A stretch of DNA of 35,184 nt from an uncultured Clostridia bacterium (GCA_947626005.1 CANQQM010000011.1:1-35184), one strand, 5' to 3'. Numbered from the stretch's first letter, positions 8,294-16,734 are shown. Made by a program: numbers and translations. The notes: a model not told the origin generated them from the sequence alone.

Positions 8294-9711
8294 TATTCCT
8301 TCTCTTCCGAATCGTCATCTTTGGGAATCGTTTTTCTTCGTTTGAAGATCTTTGTGCGGAAGAGAATGAGCGTAAAGATGACAAACGCGACGAGCAAAAT
8401 CGCAAAGGTGACGACGGATTCGATCAGCCCATTCGGGCAGTACTCGAGGAGAAGGAGCAGGCCTCCGCCGAAGGCGATGGCGGGCAATCCCGAATACACC
8501 ATGTTGGAGGCGGCGGGCGTTTCGAGCTTGGGGTCGATCTCGCGCAAGAGGATCATGCCGTTGCTTGCCGTCCCCGTCAGCATGCCGAACATGGAGATAA
8601 ATCCCTCATGACGGTATCCCTTATAGATCTGATTGGAGACAAAGCGGATATAGACGAAGGTCGCCACCGTCCCCACCGTGCAGATGATGACAAGCTGCCA
8701 CCACATCGAAGAAAACTGGTCCCAATCGATCGCCGCAACGCCGGCGATGATCATCATGTCGAACATGAATCCGCTGATGCGGTCGAGGAGGAAGTTGTTC
8801 GTAAGTTCCCGCTTGATGATCTTCTTCTTGCCGAAGAGGTTGAGGAGCTGGCGCGTCAGCAGGGCAAGGAGGGATCCGAGCAAAAAGTTGAATCCCCAGA
8901 TGAGGTTGGCATTGACGAGCCACATGATCAGATACACGACGCCGTAGATGAGGAACACGAGCCCGAGGTTGATGGTGAACTTGTCCACCGATTCGGTGTC
9001 GGGGATCTCGTTTTCGCCCACATAGTCTTTGAGCTCGTTTGTAGGGCCCTCCCCGCGTTCGATCACGCGGAGCTTCCCCTGCCGCCGCAGAATATTGAGA
9101 TAGACGACGCCGACAATGGACGCCACGAAGAAGCCGATCGCCGCGATGGAGAGGCCGAAGGTCGTTCCGCCCTCGAAGCCGTAACCGCTCTCGAAGCGCT
9201 TGCCGTAGTTGAGCGCCTGTCCCGTGCCCTGCCCGAAGCCGAGCGCAAGCAAGACGCCGCCCGCCGCAAAAGAAAATCCGCCCGCAAGATATAAAAGGAT
9301 GCTGATCCCGATGCCGAGCATCGCTTGCATGGAGTACACACCGCCCTGAAGAACGCTCGATTCGAGCACCGCCTTTACGGTGGTCCGCTTGTTGCCGCCC
9401 GTCTTTTTGAGCGCCGTCGCGATGAACCCGAGCGCAAGGCAGTGGTAGGTGATGATCTCCATGAAGTCGTTATTGATGAAGCCGTTGACGGCGGGGATGA
9501 GCTTTAGTAGAAGAACGATCGTCCCGCCGATCAGCGCAGACGGAATGAGGCTTTTCCGCAAAAAGGGAATGAGCCGCCGAAGCAAATTTCCCAAAAGCAG
9601 CGCCGCAAAGAGGATAAAAATCTGCACCGGTGCGACCCAAACCGTCTCCTCCGCAAAGGAATTCACGGTGAGCAGTGCGGAAATATCAACTCCAGTCCGG
9701 GTCAAGTCCAT
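8293..9711 (-). CDS. Sodium/glutamate symporter-like membrane transporter
   Basis: 472 aa polytopic protein (LLLGNLLRRLIPFLRKSLIPSALIGG..., GFGQGTGQALNYGKRFE). RBS GGGAGGAG lies inside the end of the upstream gene. Confidence 0.8.
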   Translation of the reverse strand: MDLTRTGVDISALLTVNSFAEETVWVAPVQIFILFAALLLGNLLRRLIPFLRKSLIPSALIGGTIVLLLKLIPAVNGFINNDFMEIITYHCLALGFIATALKKTGGNKRTTVKAVLESSVLQGGVYSMQAMLGIGISILLYLAGGFSFAAGGVLLALGFGQGTGQALNYGKRFESGYGFEGGTTFGLSIAAIGFFVASIVGVVYLNILRRQGKLRVIERGEGPTNELKDYVGENEIPDTESVDKFTINLGLVFLIYGVVYLIMWLVNANLIWGFNFLLGSLLALLTRQLLNLFGKKKIIKRELTNNFLLDRISGFMFDMMIIAGVAAIDWDQFSSMWWQLVIICTVGTVATFVYIRFVSNQIYKGYRHEGFISMFGMLTGTASNGMILLREIDPKLETPAASNMVYSGLPAIAFGGGLLLLLEYCPNGLIESVVTFAILLVAFVIFTLILFRTKIFKRRKTIPKDDDSEEKE

Positions 9712-10879
9712 AGTACTTGTCTCCTCCCATTTTCACGATCTGTTCGCAGACGCGGTTGAAAAACAGCAGATATTTGATCCCGTTGAACCGTTCGTCTCCG
9801 ATGACGATATACGACTTCTCCCCCGCGTTGAAGGAGAATTTGTTGCCGTCGTTTGCGCTTCCGCCGAAGATCTCCGCCGTGGAAATGCTCCATTCCCCCA
9901 CCGTAAGCCGCTCTTTTTCGAGGAAAATTTCCCCCTCCGAGAGAAGGGTGCGGTCCTCGGAAGTCTTGTCGAAGAGGCGGACGTGTTTGTCCGAGCAGAG
10001 CACCTTCCTTTTTTCGAGGTCGAGTTCCCTTACATAGCGGAGCTGATCTTCGTACCAGTCGATAAGCCGCTCGAATTTGAACGCAGGGTCGGCGGAAGTG
10101 AAGCGGAGGTCTTCGCCGTAGGAGGCGGTAAGTCCGCACCGTGTGCACGAAATTTCGTTCCCGCGGGAGACGAGAGTGTCCTGCAGGCCGCACTTCGGGC
10201 ACACGAAGAGTTCGCGCTCGAGATATTCCGCACGCTCCTTCGAACGGTACTTCTCTCCGCTCTCCGAGTCGATGACCCTCAGCCCCGAGACGATTTTTTC
10301 GTACAGTTCGTCGTCGTTCATCCCATTCAGGCGCTCGACGGAAAGAATTTCCCTGATCCCGCCCGTGTATTTCCCCTTGCGGATGCTCTTCCCCCAACGG
10401 GGCTGCACGCCGTAACCGCCGTGGAAGTTGTATAAAATGACGGGGACTTTGAGGAGCCGAACGAGCTTGACGACCGACCGTTCGATGTGGAAACAGCTGT
10501 CGTTCCATTGGCGGTTGCCTTCGGGGAAAATCGCTACCGTCCCCCCTTCTTTCACCGCCGCATACAGTGTTCGGACGCAGGAGATATCCGCCGTGCCCTT
10601 GCGGATGCGAATGGGGCCGAAGGCGTAGAGGAGGAGACGGATATACCACTTGCGCGACCAGAGCGCATCGCTTGCCACAAAGTAGATGGGACGCCGTATG
10701 GAGATGGCGACGAAGGCGGGGTCGAGGAAACTCTGATGGTTGGACAGAATGAGATAGTTCTGCTTTTTGTCGAGGACTTCTTTCTTGGTTTTGAAGTGAT
10801 AGCGGCGCGCCAAAAGTCTTGCGATGGGACGCAAGAAGGGAAAGTAAAATTTATGTCGAAACTTTACGTACTTTTTCAT
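9686..10879 (-). CDS. PlsC-like 1-acyl-glycerol-3-phosphate acyltransferase with a C-terminal zinc-ribbon extension
   Basis: NHQSFLDP and FPEGNRQW acyltransferase motifs; later CPKCG...CTRCG four-cysteine ribbon. Start ATG at 10879 after GGAGCGACC. Confidence 0.88.
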   Translation of the reverse strand: MKKYVKFRHKFYFPFLRPIARLLARRYHFKTKKEVLDKKQNYLILSNHQSFLDPAFVAISIRRPIYFVASDALWSRKWYIRLLLYAFGPIRIRKGTADISCVRTLYAAVKEGGTVAIFPEGNRQWNDSCFHIERSVVKLVRLLKVPVILYNFHGGYGVQPRWGKSIRKGKYTGGIREILSVERLNGMNDDELYEKIVSGLRVIDSESGEKYRSKERAEYLERELFVCPKCGLQDTLVSRGNEISCTRCGLTASYGEDLRFTSADPAFKFERLIDWYEDQLRYVRELDLEKRKVLCSDKHVRLFDKTSEDRTLLSEGEIFLEKERLTVGEWSISTAEIFGGSANDGNKFSFNAGEKSYIVIGDERFNGIKYLLFFNRVCEQIVKMGGDKYYGLDPDWS

Positions 10880-10975
10880 CGGTCGCTCCGTGGATATTGT
10901 AATTATATCATATTTCTTTTCAAAAAACAATAAAAAAAGACCCCGCTTACGAGAAAGCGCCGCTCTCCCGCACAG

Positions 10976-11007
10976 AAAAAGGGCTTATCTCTTGAAGAAA
11001 TAAGCCC
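10976..11007 (-). terminator. Intrinsic terminator beyond the ppdK tail array
   Basis: Minus strand GGGCTTATTTCTTCAAGAGATAAGCCC followed by TTTTT. Confidence 0.8.
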
Positions 11008-11048
11008 CGTTTCTCATTATTCTGTTTTAATTTTCCCGACCCGTTCCC

Positions 11049-11605
11049 TTATTTTCTCGGATTCTTGATGTTGGCCTGTGCGGCGGCTTAAAGCGAACCC
11101 TCCTCATAGAATCCGTGCCCTCCCGTGGGGGAGGGCACTCGTTCTTTCTTTTGCGTTCGTCGGGACGCTTTGTCTTGCCGCTTATTTACTTTCTCGGATT
11201 CTTGATGTTGGCCTGTGCCGCGGCTTAAAGCGAACCCTCCTCATAGAAACCGTGCCCCCCCCACGGGGGAGGGCACTCGTTCTTTCTTTTGCGTTCGTCG
11301 GGACGCTTTGTCTTGCCGCTTATTTATTTTCTCGGATTCTTGATGTTTGCCTGCGCCGCGGCTTAAAGCGAACCCTCCTCATAGAAACCGTGCCCCCCCA
11401 CGGGGGAGGGCACTCGTTCTTTCTTTCTTTTACGTTCGTCGGGACGCTTTGTCTTGCCGCTTATTTACTTTCTCGGATTCTTGATATTGGCCTGAGCGGC
11501 TGCTTAAAGCGAACCCTCCTCATAGAAACCGCGCCCTCCCGTGGGGGAGGGCACTCGTTCTTTCTTTCTTTTGCGTTCGTCGGGACGCTTTGTCTTGCCG
11601 CTTAT
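11049..11605 (-). repeat. Tandem array of four ppdK-tail units (137, 138, 141, 141 bp), each with AAAQANIKNPRK* coding-like tail plus a conserved hairpin spacer
   Basis: Tails at 11049-11087, 11186-11224, 11324-11362, 11465-11503 match the true ppdK 3' end (11606-11644). Spacers of 98, 99, 102, 102 nt are near-identical. Confidence 0.97.
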
Positions 11606-14248
11606 TTACTTTCTCGGATTCTTGATGTTGGCCTGAGCGGCGGCAAGACGCGCGATCGGGACGCGGTAAGGCGAGCAGGAGACGTAGGTGAGCCCGATGT
11701 TGTGGCAGAACTCGATGGACGAAGGATCGCCGCCGTGCTCGCCGCAGATGCCGCAATGGAGATCCTTGCGGGTGCCCTTGCCGAGGTCGACCGCCATCTT
11801 CATGAGCTTACCGACGCCGACCGTGTCGAGACGGGCGAACGGATCGCTCTCGTAGATCTTGTTCTTATAGTATGCGGGGAGGAACTTCCCTGCGTCGTCG
11901 CGGGAGAACCCGAACGTCATCTGGGTGAGGTCGTTGGTGCCGAAGCAGAAGAATTCGGCTTCCTTTGCGATCTCGTCCGCGGTGAGCGCCGCGCGCGGGA
12001 TCTCGATCATCGTGCCGACTTCGTACTTGAGCGTTGCGCCCGCCGCCTTGATGACTTCGTCCGCCGTCTTGACGACGATGTCCTTGACGAACTTCATTTC
12101 CTTGACTTCGCCCGTGAGCGGGATCATGATCTCGGGATAGACCTTCACGCCCTGCTTCTGGACGGCGATCGCGGCCTTGATGACGGCCTTCGTCTGCATG
12201 ACGGCGATCTCGGGATAGGTGACGGTGAGACGGCAGCCGCGGTGACCCATCATCGGGTTGAACTCGTGGAGGTCGGAGATGATCTGCTTGATCTGCGCGA
12301 CCGTCTTGCCCTGCGCCTTTGCAAGCGCTTCGATGTCCCCCTCTTCGGTGGGAACGAACTCATGGAGCGGCGGGTCGAGGAAGCGGATGGTGACGGGATA
12401 GCCGTCGAGCGCCGCGAAGAGACCTTCGAAGTCTGCCTGCTGCATGGGCTCGATCTTGGCGAGCGCGCTCTCCCGCTCTTCGACGGTGTCGGCGCAGATC
12501 ATTTCGCGGAAGGCGCCGATCCTTGCGGGATCGAAGAACATGTGCTCGGTACGGCAGAGGCCGATGCCCTGCGCGCCGAACGCCGCCGCCTGCTTGGCGT
12601 CTTTCGGGGTATCCGCGTTGGTGCGGACGCCGAGCGCCTTGTACTTATCCGCAAGCGCCATGATGCGGCCGAAGTAGCCCGAATTCGGGTCTGCGGGAAC
12701 GGTCGGGATGAGGCAATCGTAGATGTTGCCCGTCGAGCCGTCGAGGGAGAGCACATCGCCCTCCTTATAGAGCTTTCCGGCGAGGGTGAAGCACTTGTTC
12801 TCTTCGTCCATCTTGATGTCGCCGCAGCCCGAGACGCAGCACGTTCCCATGCCGCGGGCAACGACTGCCGCGTGCGAGGTCTGCCCGCCGCGCACCGTGA
12901 GGATGCCCTGCGCGAACTTCATGCCCTCGATGTCCTCGGGAGAGGTCTCGAGACGGACGAGGACGACTTTCTTGCCCTTCTTGCCCGCCTTGACGGCGTC
13001 CTCTGCGGTAAAGACGATGGTGCCCGCCGCCGCGCCGGGGGAAGCCGCAATGCCCTTGCCGACGACATTCTTCTTGTCCGCCTCTTTGAGCGCCTTCGGG
13101 TCGAACTGCGGGTGAAGGAGCATGTCGAGGGACTTCGCGTCGATCTGCATGAGCGCTTCCTGCTCCGTGATCATGCCCTCGTCGATGAGGTCGCATGCGA
13201 TCTTGATCGCCGCCGCCGCCGTGCGCTTGCCGTTACGGGTCTGGAGCATATAGAGCTTCTCGTTCTCGACGGTGAACTCCATATCCTGCATGTCGTGATA
13301 GTGATTTTCGAGGATCTCGCACACCTTCTGGAACTGCTCGTATACCTTCGGGAACACTTCCTTCATCTGTGCGATGGGCATCGGGGTACGAACGCCCGCG
13401 ACGACGTCCTCGCCCTGCGCGTTCGTGAGGAACTCGCCCATGAGCCCCTTCTCGCCCGTGGCGGGGTTGCGGGTGAAGGCAACGCCCGTGCCGCAATTGT
13501 CGCCCATGTTGCCGAACGCCATCATCTGCACGTTGACCGCCGTCCCCCAAGAATAAGGGATGTCGTGGTCCATGCGGTAGACGTTTGCGCGGGGGTTGTC
13601 CCAGGAACGGAACACGGCTTTTATCGCCTCGAAGAGCTGGACCTTGGGATCGGTCGGGAAGTCGCTCCCGATCTTTTCCTTATATTCCGCCTTGAACTGG
13701 TTGGCGAGCGTCTTGAGGTCGTCGGCGCTGAGTTCGACGTCCTGCTTCACGCCCTTCTTCTCCTTCATGTCGTCGATGAGCTTTTCGAAATATTTCTTAC
13801 CGACTTCCATGACGACGTCGGAGAACATCTGGATGAATCTTCTGTAGCAGTCCCACGCCCAACGGGGATTGCCCGACTTCTTGGCGATGACTTCGACGAC
13901 TTCCTCGTTGAGGCCGAGGTTCAAGATGGTGTCCATCATGCCGGGCATGGATGCGCGTGCGCCCGAACGCACGGAGACGAGAAGCGGATTCTCCTTGTCG
14001 CCGAACTTCTTGCCGGTGATCTTTTCCATCTTGTCGATGTACTCCATGATCTCCGCACGGATCTCGGGGTTGATCTGACGGCCGTCCTCATAGTACTGGG
14101 TGCACGCCTCCGTGGAGATGGTGAAGCCCTGCGGGACGGGAAGCCCGATGTTGGTCATTTCCGCAAGATTCGCGCCCTTGCCGCCGAGAAGTTCTCTCAT
14201 GTTCGCATTGCCCTCGGTGAAGAGGTAGCAATACTTTTTGTTTGCCAT
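11606..14248 (-). CDS. ppdK: Pyruvate, phosphate dikinase
   Basis: 880 aa from MANKKYCYLFTEGNANMRELLGGKGANLAEM; GGQTSHAAVVARGMGTCCVSG phosphohistidine motif; C-terminal PEP-utilising barrel. RBS GGGAGGAA. Confidence 0.98.
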   Translation of the reverse strand: MANKKYCYLFTEGNANMRELLGGKGANLAEMTNIGLPVPQGFTISTEACTQYYEDGRQINPEIRAEIMEYIDKMEKITGKKFGDKENPLLVSVRSGARASMPGMMDTILNLGLNEEVVEVIAKKSGNPRWAWDCYRRFIQMFSDVVMEVGKKYFEKLIDDMKEKKGVKQDVELSADDLKTLANQFKAEYKEKIGSDFPTDPKVQLFEAIKAVFRSWDNPRANVYRMDHDIPYSWGTAVNVQMMAFGNMGDNCGTGVAFTRNPATGEKGLMGEFLTNAQGEDVVAGVRTPMPIAQMKEVFPKVYEQFQKVCEILENHYHDMQDMEFTVENEKLYMLQTRNGKRTAAAAIKIACDLIDEGMITEQEALMQIDAKSLDMLLHPQFDPKALKEADKKNVVGKGIAASPGAAAGTIVFTAEDAVKAGKKGKKVVLVRLETSPEDIEGMKFAQGILTVRGGQTSHAAVVARGMGTCCVSGCGDIKMDEENKCFTLAGKLYKEGDVLSLDGSTGNIYDCLIPTVPADPNSGYFGRIMALADKYKALGVRTNADTPKDAKQAAAFGAQGIGLCRTEHMFFDPARIGAFREMICADTVEERESALAKIEPMQQADFEGLFAALDGYPVTIRFLDPPLHEFVPTEEGDIEALAKAQGKTVAQIKQIISDLHEFNPMMGHRGCRLTVTYPEIAVMQTKAVIKAAIAVQKQGVKVYPEIMIPLTGEVKEMKFVKDIVVKTADEVIKAAGATLKYEVGTMIEIPRAALTADEIAKEAEFFCFGTNDLTQMTFGFSRDDAGKFLPAYYKNKIYESDPFARLDTVGVGKLMKMAVDLGKGTRKDLHCGICGEHGGDPSSIEFCHNIGLTYVSCSPYRVPIARLAAAQANIKNPRK

Positions 14249-14284
14249 GGATTTAATTCCTCCCTGATTGATTTTCCGAAAGCT

Positions 14285-14313
14285 ATTGTACAACATTTCC
14301 AAAAGAAAAACAA
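14285..14313 (-). promoter_or_regulatory. Promoter of ppdK
   Basis: Minus strand TTGTTT (14308-14313), 17 bp spacer, TACAAT (14285-14290). Confidence 0.6.
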
Positions 14314-14417
14314 GCCTTTGGAGGGAAATTTCGCAAATTCTCCCAAAACTTTCCCCCAAAAAACCTTCCGCTTCCCCCCTCGGCGGCGAAAAAAATGCGA
14401 AAGCGCGAAGATTGCCG

Positions 14418-14446
14418 TTGACATTTCCAAAAAAATATGGTAAACT
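14418..14446 (+). promoter_or_regulatory. Promoter of the secB-like gene
   Basis: TTGACA (14418-14423), 17 bp spacer, TAAACT (14441-14446). Confidence 0.7.
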
Positions 14447-14476
14447 GATGTCATCATTCATCGAGGTGACAGAAAA

Positions 14477-14926
14477 ATGATCGATTATTCCCTGAAGGCG
14501 CTGACGGCGGACGAGCTGAGCTTCAAAGTCAATCCCATCCAGATGGCGCCCGATACCAAATTCGAAATCAAACCCTTCTTCTCGCGGCGCATCCAGACCG
14601 CAAAGGAGAACCCCGCGATCAATATCGTCGTGCTCGAATGCAAGATCGAGTCGACCGAGGAATCGCCCAAGCCCTTCAACCTCGTCTCGCGGCTCGTCGG
14701 CGTGTTCGAAGTGCACAACATGACGACGGACGAGGATCGCCGCATCTTTGCGATCAACGCGACGGAGACGATGTTCCCCTATCTCCGCGCATCGGTGACC
14801 CATGTGACCTCCGCGGCGCTCGTCACCCCGCTCAATCTGCCCGTCATCTCCGGCGCGACCCTTTTCCCCGACGACAAGGGGCCCGAGCAGTACACGATCA
14901 ACTTCGATTCCAAAACGGTGAATTGA
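14477..14926 (+). CDS. SecB-like protein-export chaperone
   Basis: 149 aa; MFPYLRASVTHVTSAALVTPLNLPVISGATLFP resembles the conserved C-terminal half of SecB (FPYxRxxIsdlt..G.fPpLnL.PvnF). RBS GAGGTGA. Confidence 0.7.
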   Translation: MIDYSLKALTADELSFKVNPIQMAPDTKFEIKPFFSRRIQTAKENPAINIVVLECKIESTEESPKPFNLVSRLVGVFEVHNMTTDEDRRIFAINATETMFPYLRASVTHVTSAALVTPLNLPVISGATLFPDDKGPEQYTINFDSKTVN

Positions 14927-14941
14927 AGCGTCCGTGCGCCG

Positions 14942-14967
14942 CGCCGCCCCGAGGGCGGCGTTTTTTT
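14942..14967 (+). terminator. Intrinsic terminator
   Basis: cgccgccccgagggcggcg followed by TTTTTTT. Confidence 0.9.
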
Positions 14968-15007
14968 GCCCGAATGTAAACATGAAACAATAAGGAGGAA
15001 AGAGAAT

Positions 15008-16717
15008 ATGGAAGAAAACAACCGCCCGCCCGAAGAGGAAGCGCCCGCAGCGCCGTCCTCCGAAGAGGCAACCGCGGCTCCCGAAGGGGAAGTTTCGAAA
15101 GAAGCTCCCCTTGCGGCGGAAACCGCACCCGAAACGGCCGAGACAGTCGAAACGGCCGAACCGACCGAAACGGCTGAAACAGTCGAAACGGTCGAGCCTA
15201 CGGAACCGGAGGCCGCATCGGAAGCCGCGGCGAAGGCGCCCAAAGAGAGCGCATGGCGGCGGCTCAAGAACAGAACGGACGCCTTCTTCGGCGTCACCGC
15301 GGCGGGCTCCAACTTCAAGACGGAGATCATCGCGGGGCTCACCACCTTCATGGCGATGGTGTACATCCTCATGGTTAACGCGGAGTTCTTCTCGGCGGAC
15401 TTTGTCGGGCTCTCCTACGGGGCGGCGTACATCGCGACGGCGATCGGCGCGGTCACGGGGACGATGCTCATGGCCCTCCTCGCGAAGATGCCGCTCGCAC
15501 AGGCGTCGGGGATGGGCATCAACGCATTCATCGTCTATTCGATCATCGGCGCGGTCCCCGGAATGACCTTTGCGAACAGCATGATCTTCGTCCTTCTCGA
15601 CGGCGTCGTGTTCCTCATCCTCACCGCGACGGGCCTTCGGAAGAAGATCTTCGAGGCCATTCCCGAGGCGGTCCGCCATGCGATCCCCGTCGGGATCGGG
15701 CTGTTCATCGCCTTCATCGGATTCCAGAACGCACGGGTGATCGTCGGGGACGGCAGCACGCTCGTCCGCTTCACCGACGCCTTCAACGTGCTCGCGACGG
15801 ACGAGACGGGCGCCTCGGTGTGGTCGTACGGGGCGATGCTCTCCCCCCTCATCTGCCTTCTCGGCGTGGCGGCGATCGCCGTCATGAGCAAGAAAAACAT
15901 CCGCGGGGCCATTCTTTGGGGGATCGTCGGCACCTCCGTCCTCTACTTCGCCCTCGCCGCGATCGGCTGCGCGTGGGGGGACGCGGTGTGCGTCGAATTC
16001 TTCAAGAATATCACGATCGCCAATCCCTTCGCCGCCTTCGGCGACTGGGGAAGAGAAGCCGTGGGGCAGGTGTTTATAAACGGCTTCAACTTCAGCGGGT
16101 ATCTTTCGGTGGAGGGGCAGAACGCGGGCACGCTCGTCCTCGTCCTCTTCACCTCCGCCCTCTCCCTCTGCACGATCGACATGTTCGATACGATCGGCAC
16201 CCTCTACGGGGCATGCGCCAAGGGAGGCCTTCTCGATGAGAACGGAACGCCCGTCCGCATGGAGAAGATGATGCTCTCCGACGCGATCGCGACCTGTGCG
16301 GGGGCGGTCGCGGGGACTTCCACCGTCACGACCTTCGTCGAGTCCTCTTCGGGCGTCGCGGCGGGCGGAAAGACGGGCTTCACGGCGCTCGTGACGGCCG
16401 TCCTCTTCTTCCTTGCGATGTTCCTCTCCCCCGTCGCCCAGCTCATCCCCTCCGCGGCGACCGCCGCCGCCCTCATCTGGGTCGGGGTGCTCATGATGAC
16501 CTCCATCAAGAACATCCGTTGGGAGGACACCGCCGAGGCGATCATCGCCTTCTTGACCTTCATCGTGATGATCCTCGGCTACTCGATCGCAAAGGGCATC
16601 GGGATCGGCATCCTCGCCTATATCCTCGTCATGCTCGCAACGGGAAAGGGAAAGAAGATCCGCCCCGCAACGTGGGTGATCGGCGTTCTCTTCCTCGCGA
16701 TGTTCATCCTCACCTAA
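15008..16717 (+). CDS. NCS2-family (AzgA/GhxP-type) nucleobase permease with an acidic low-complexity N-terminal extension
   Basis: FFGVTAAGSNFKTEIIAGLTTFMAMVYILMVNAEFF and AIPVGIGLFIAFIGFQNARVIV are characteristic. RBS AAGGAGGAAAG. Confidence 0.92.
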   Translation: MEENNRPPEEEAPAAPSSEEATAAPEGEVSKEAPLAAETAPETAETVETAEPTETAETVETVEPTEPEAASEAAAKAPKESAWRRLKNRTDAFFGVTAAGSNFKTEIIAGLTTFMAMVYILMVNAEFFSADFVGLSYGAAYIATAIGAVTGTMLMALLAKMPLAQASGMGINAFIVYSIIGAVPGMTFANSMIFVLLDGVVFLILTATGLRKKIFEAIPEAVRHAIPVGIGLFIAFIGFQNARVIVGDGSTLVRFTDAFNVLATDETGASVWSYGAMLSPLICLLGVAAIAVMSKKNIRGAILWGIVGTSVLYFALAAIGCAWGDAVCVEFFKNITIANPFAAFGDWGREAVGQVFINGFNFSGYLSVEGQNAGTLVLVLFTSALSLCTIDMFDTIGTLYGACAKGGLLDENGTPVRMEKMMLSDAIATCAGAVAGTSTVTTFVESSSGVAAGGKTGFTALVTAVLFFLAMFLSPVAQLIPSAATAAALIWVGVLMMTSIKNIRWEDTAEAIIAFLTFIVMILGYSIAKGIGIGILAYILVMLATGKGKKIRPATWVIGVLFLAMFILT

Positions 16718-16734
16718 AAAGGGATAAGAGAAGG

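Noticed and set aside
11088-11224. Mini-ORF in each array unit (ATGAGGAGGGTTCGCTTTAAGCCGCGG..., about 20 codons)
   Set aside because: Variable positions fall at synonymous sites of the ppdK frame but change amino acids in this frame, so conservation does not support it as the selected product.
11049-11605. CRISPR array
   Set aside because: Units are ~138-141 bp with no short palindromic repeat/unique spacer pattern; both tail and spacer are conserved, and no cas genes are present.
11078-14443. 1121-aa plus-strand ORF with repeated GTLCLAAYLLSRILDVGL motif
   Set aside because: Antisense to ppdK and its tail array; the protein repeats are just the reverse-frame reading of the ~138-bp units. 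Long antisense ORFs are expected in this GC-rich codon usage.
14927-15007. Purine riboswitch upstream of the nucleobase permease
   Set aside because: Only ~80 nt, mostly the upstream terminator; no purine-aptamer motifs seen.
11606-15679. 1357-aa ORF extending ppdK upstream
   Set aside because: The upstream part is antisense to the secB-like and NCS2 genes. The real start is the ATG at 14248 with RBS and promoter.
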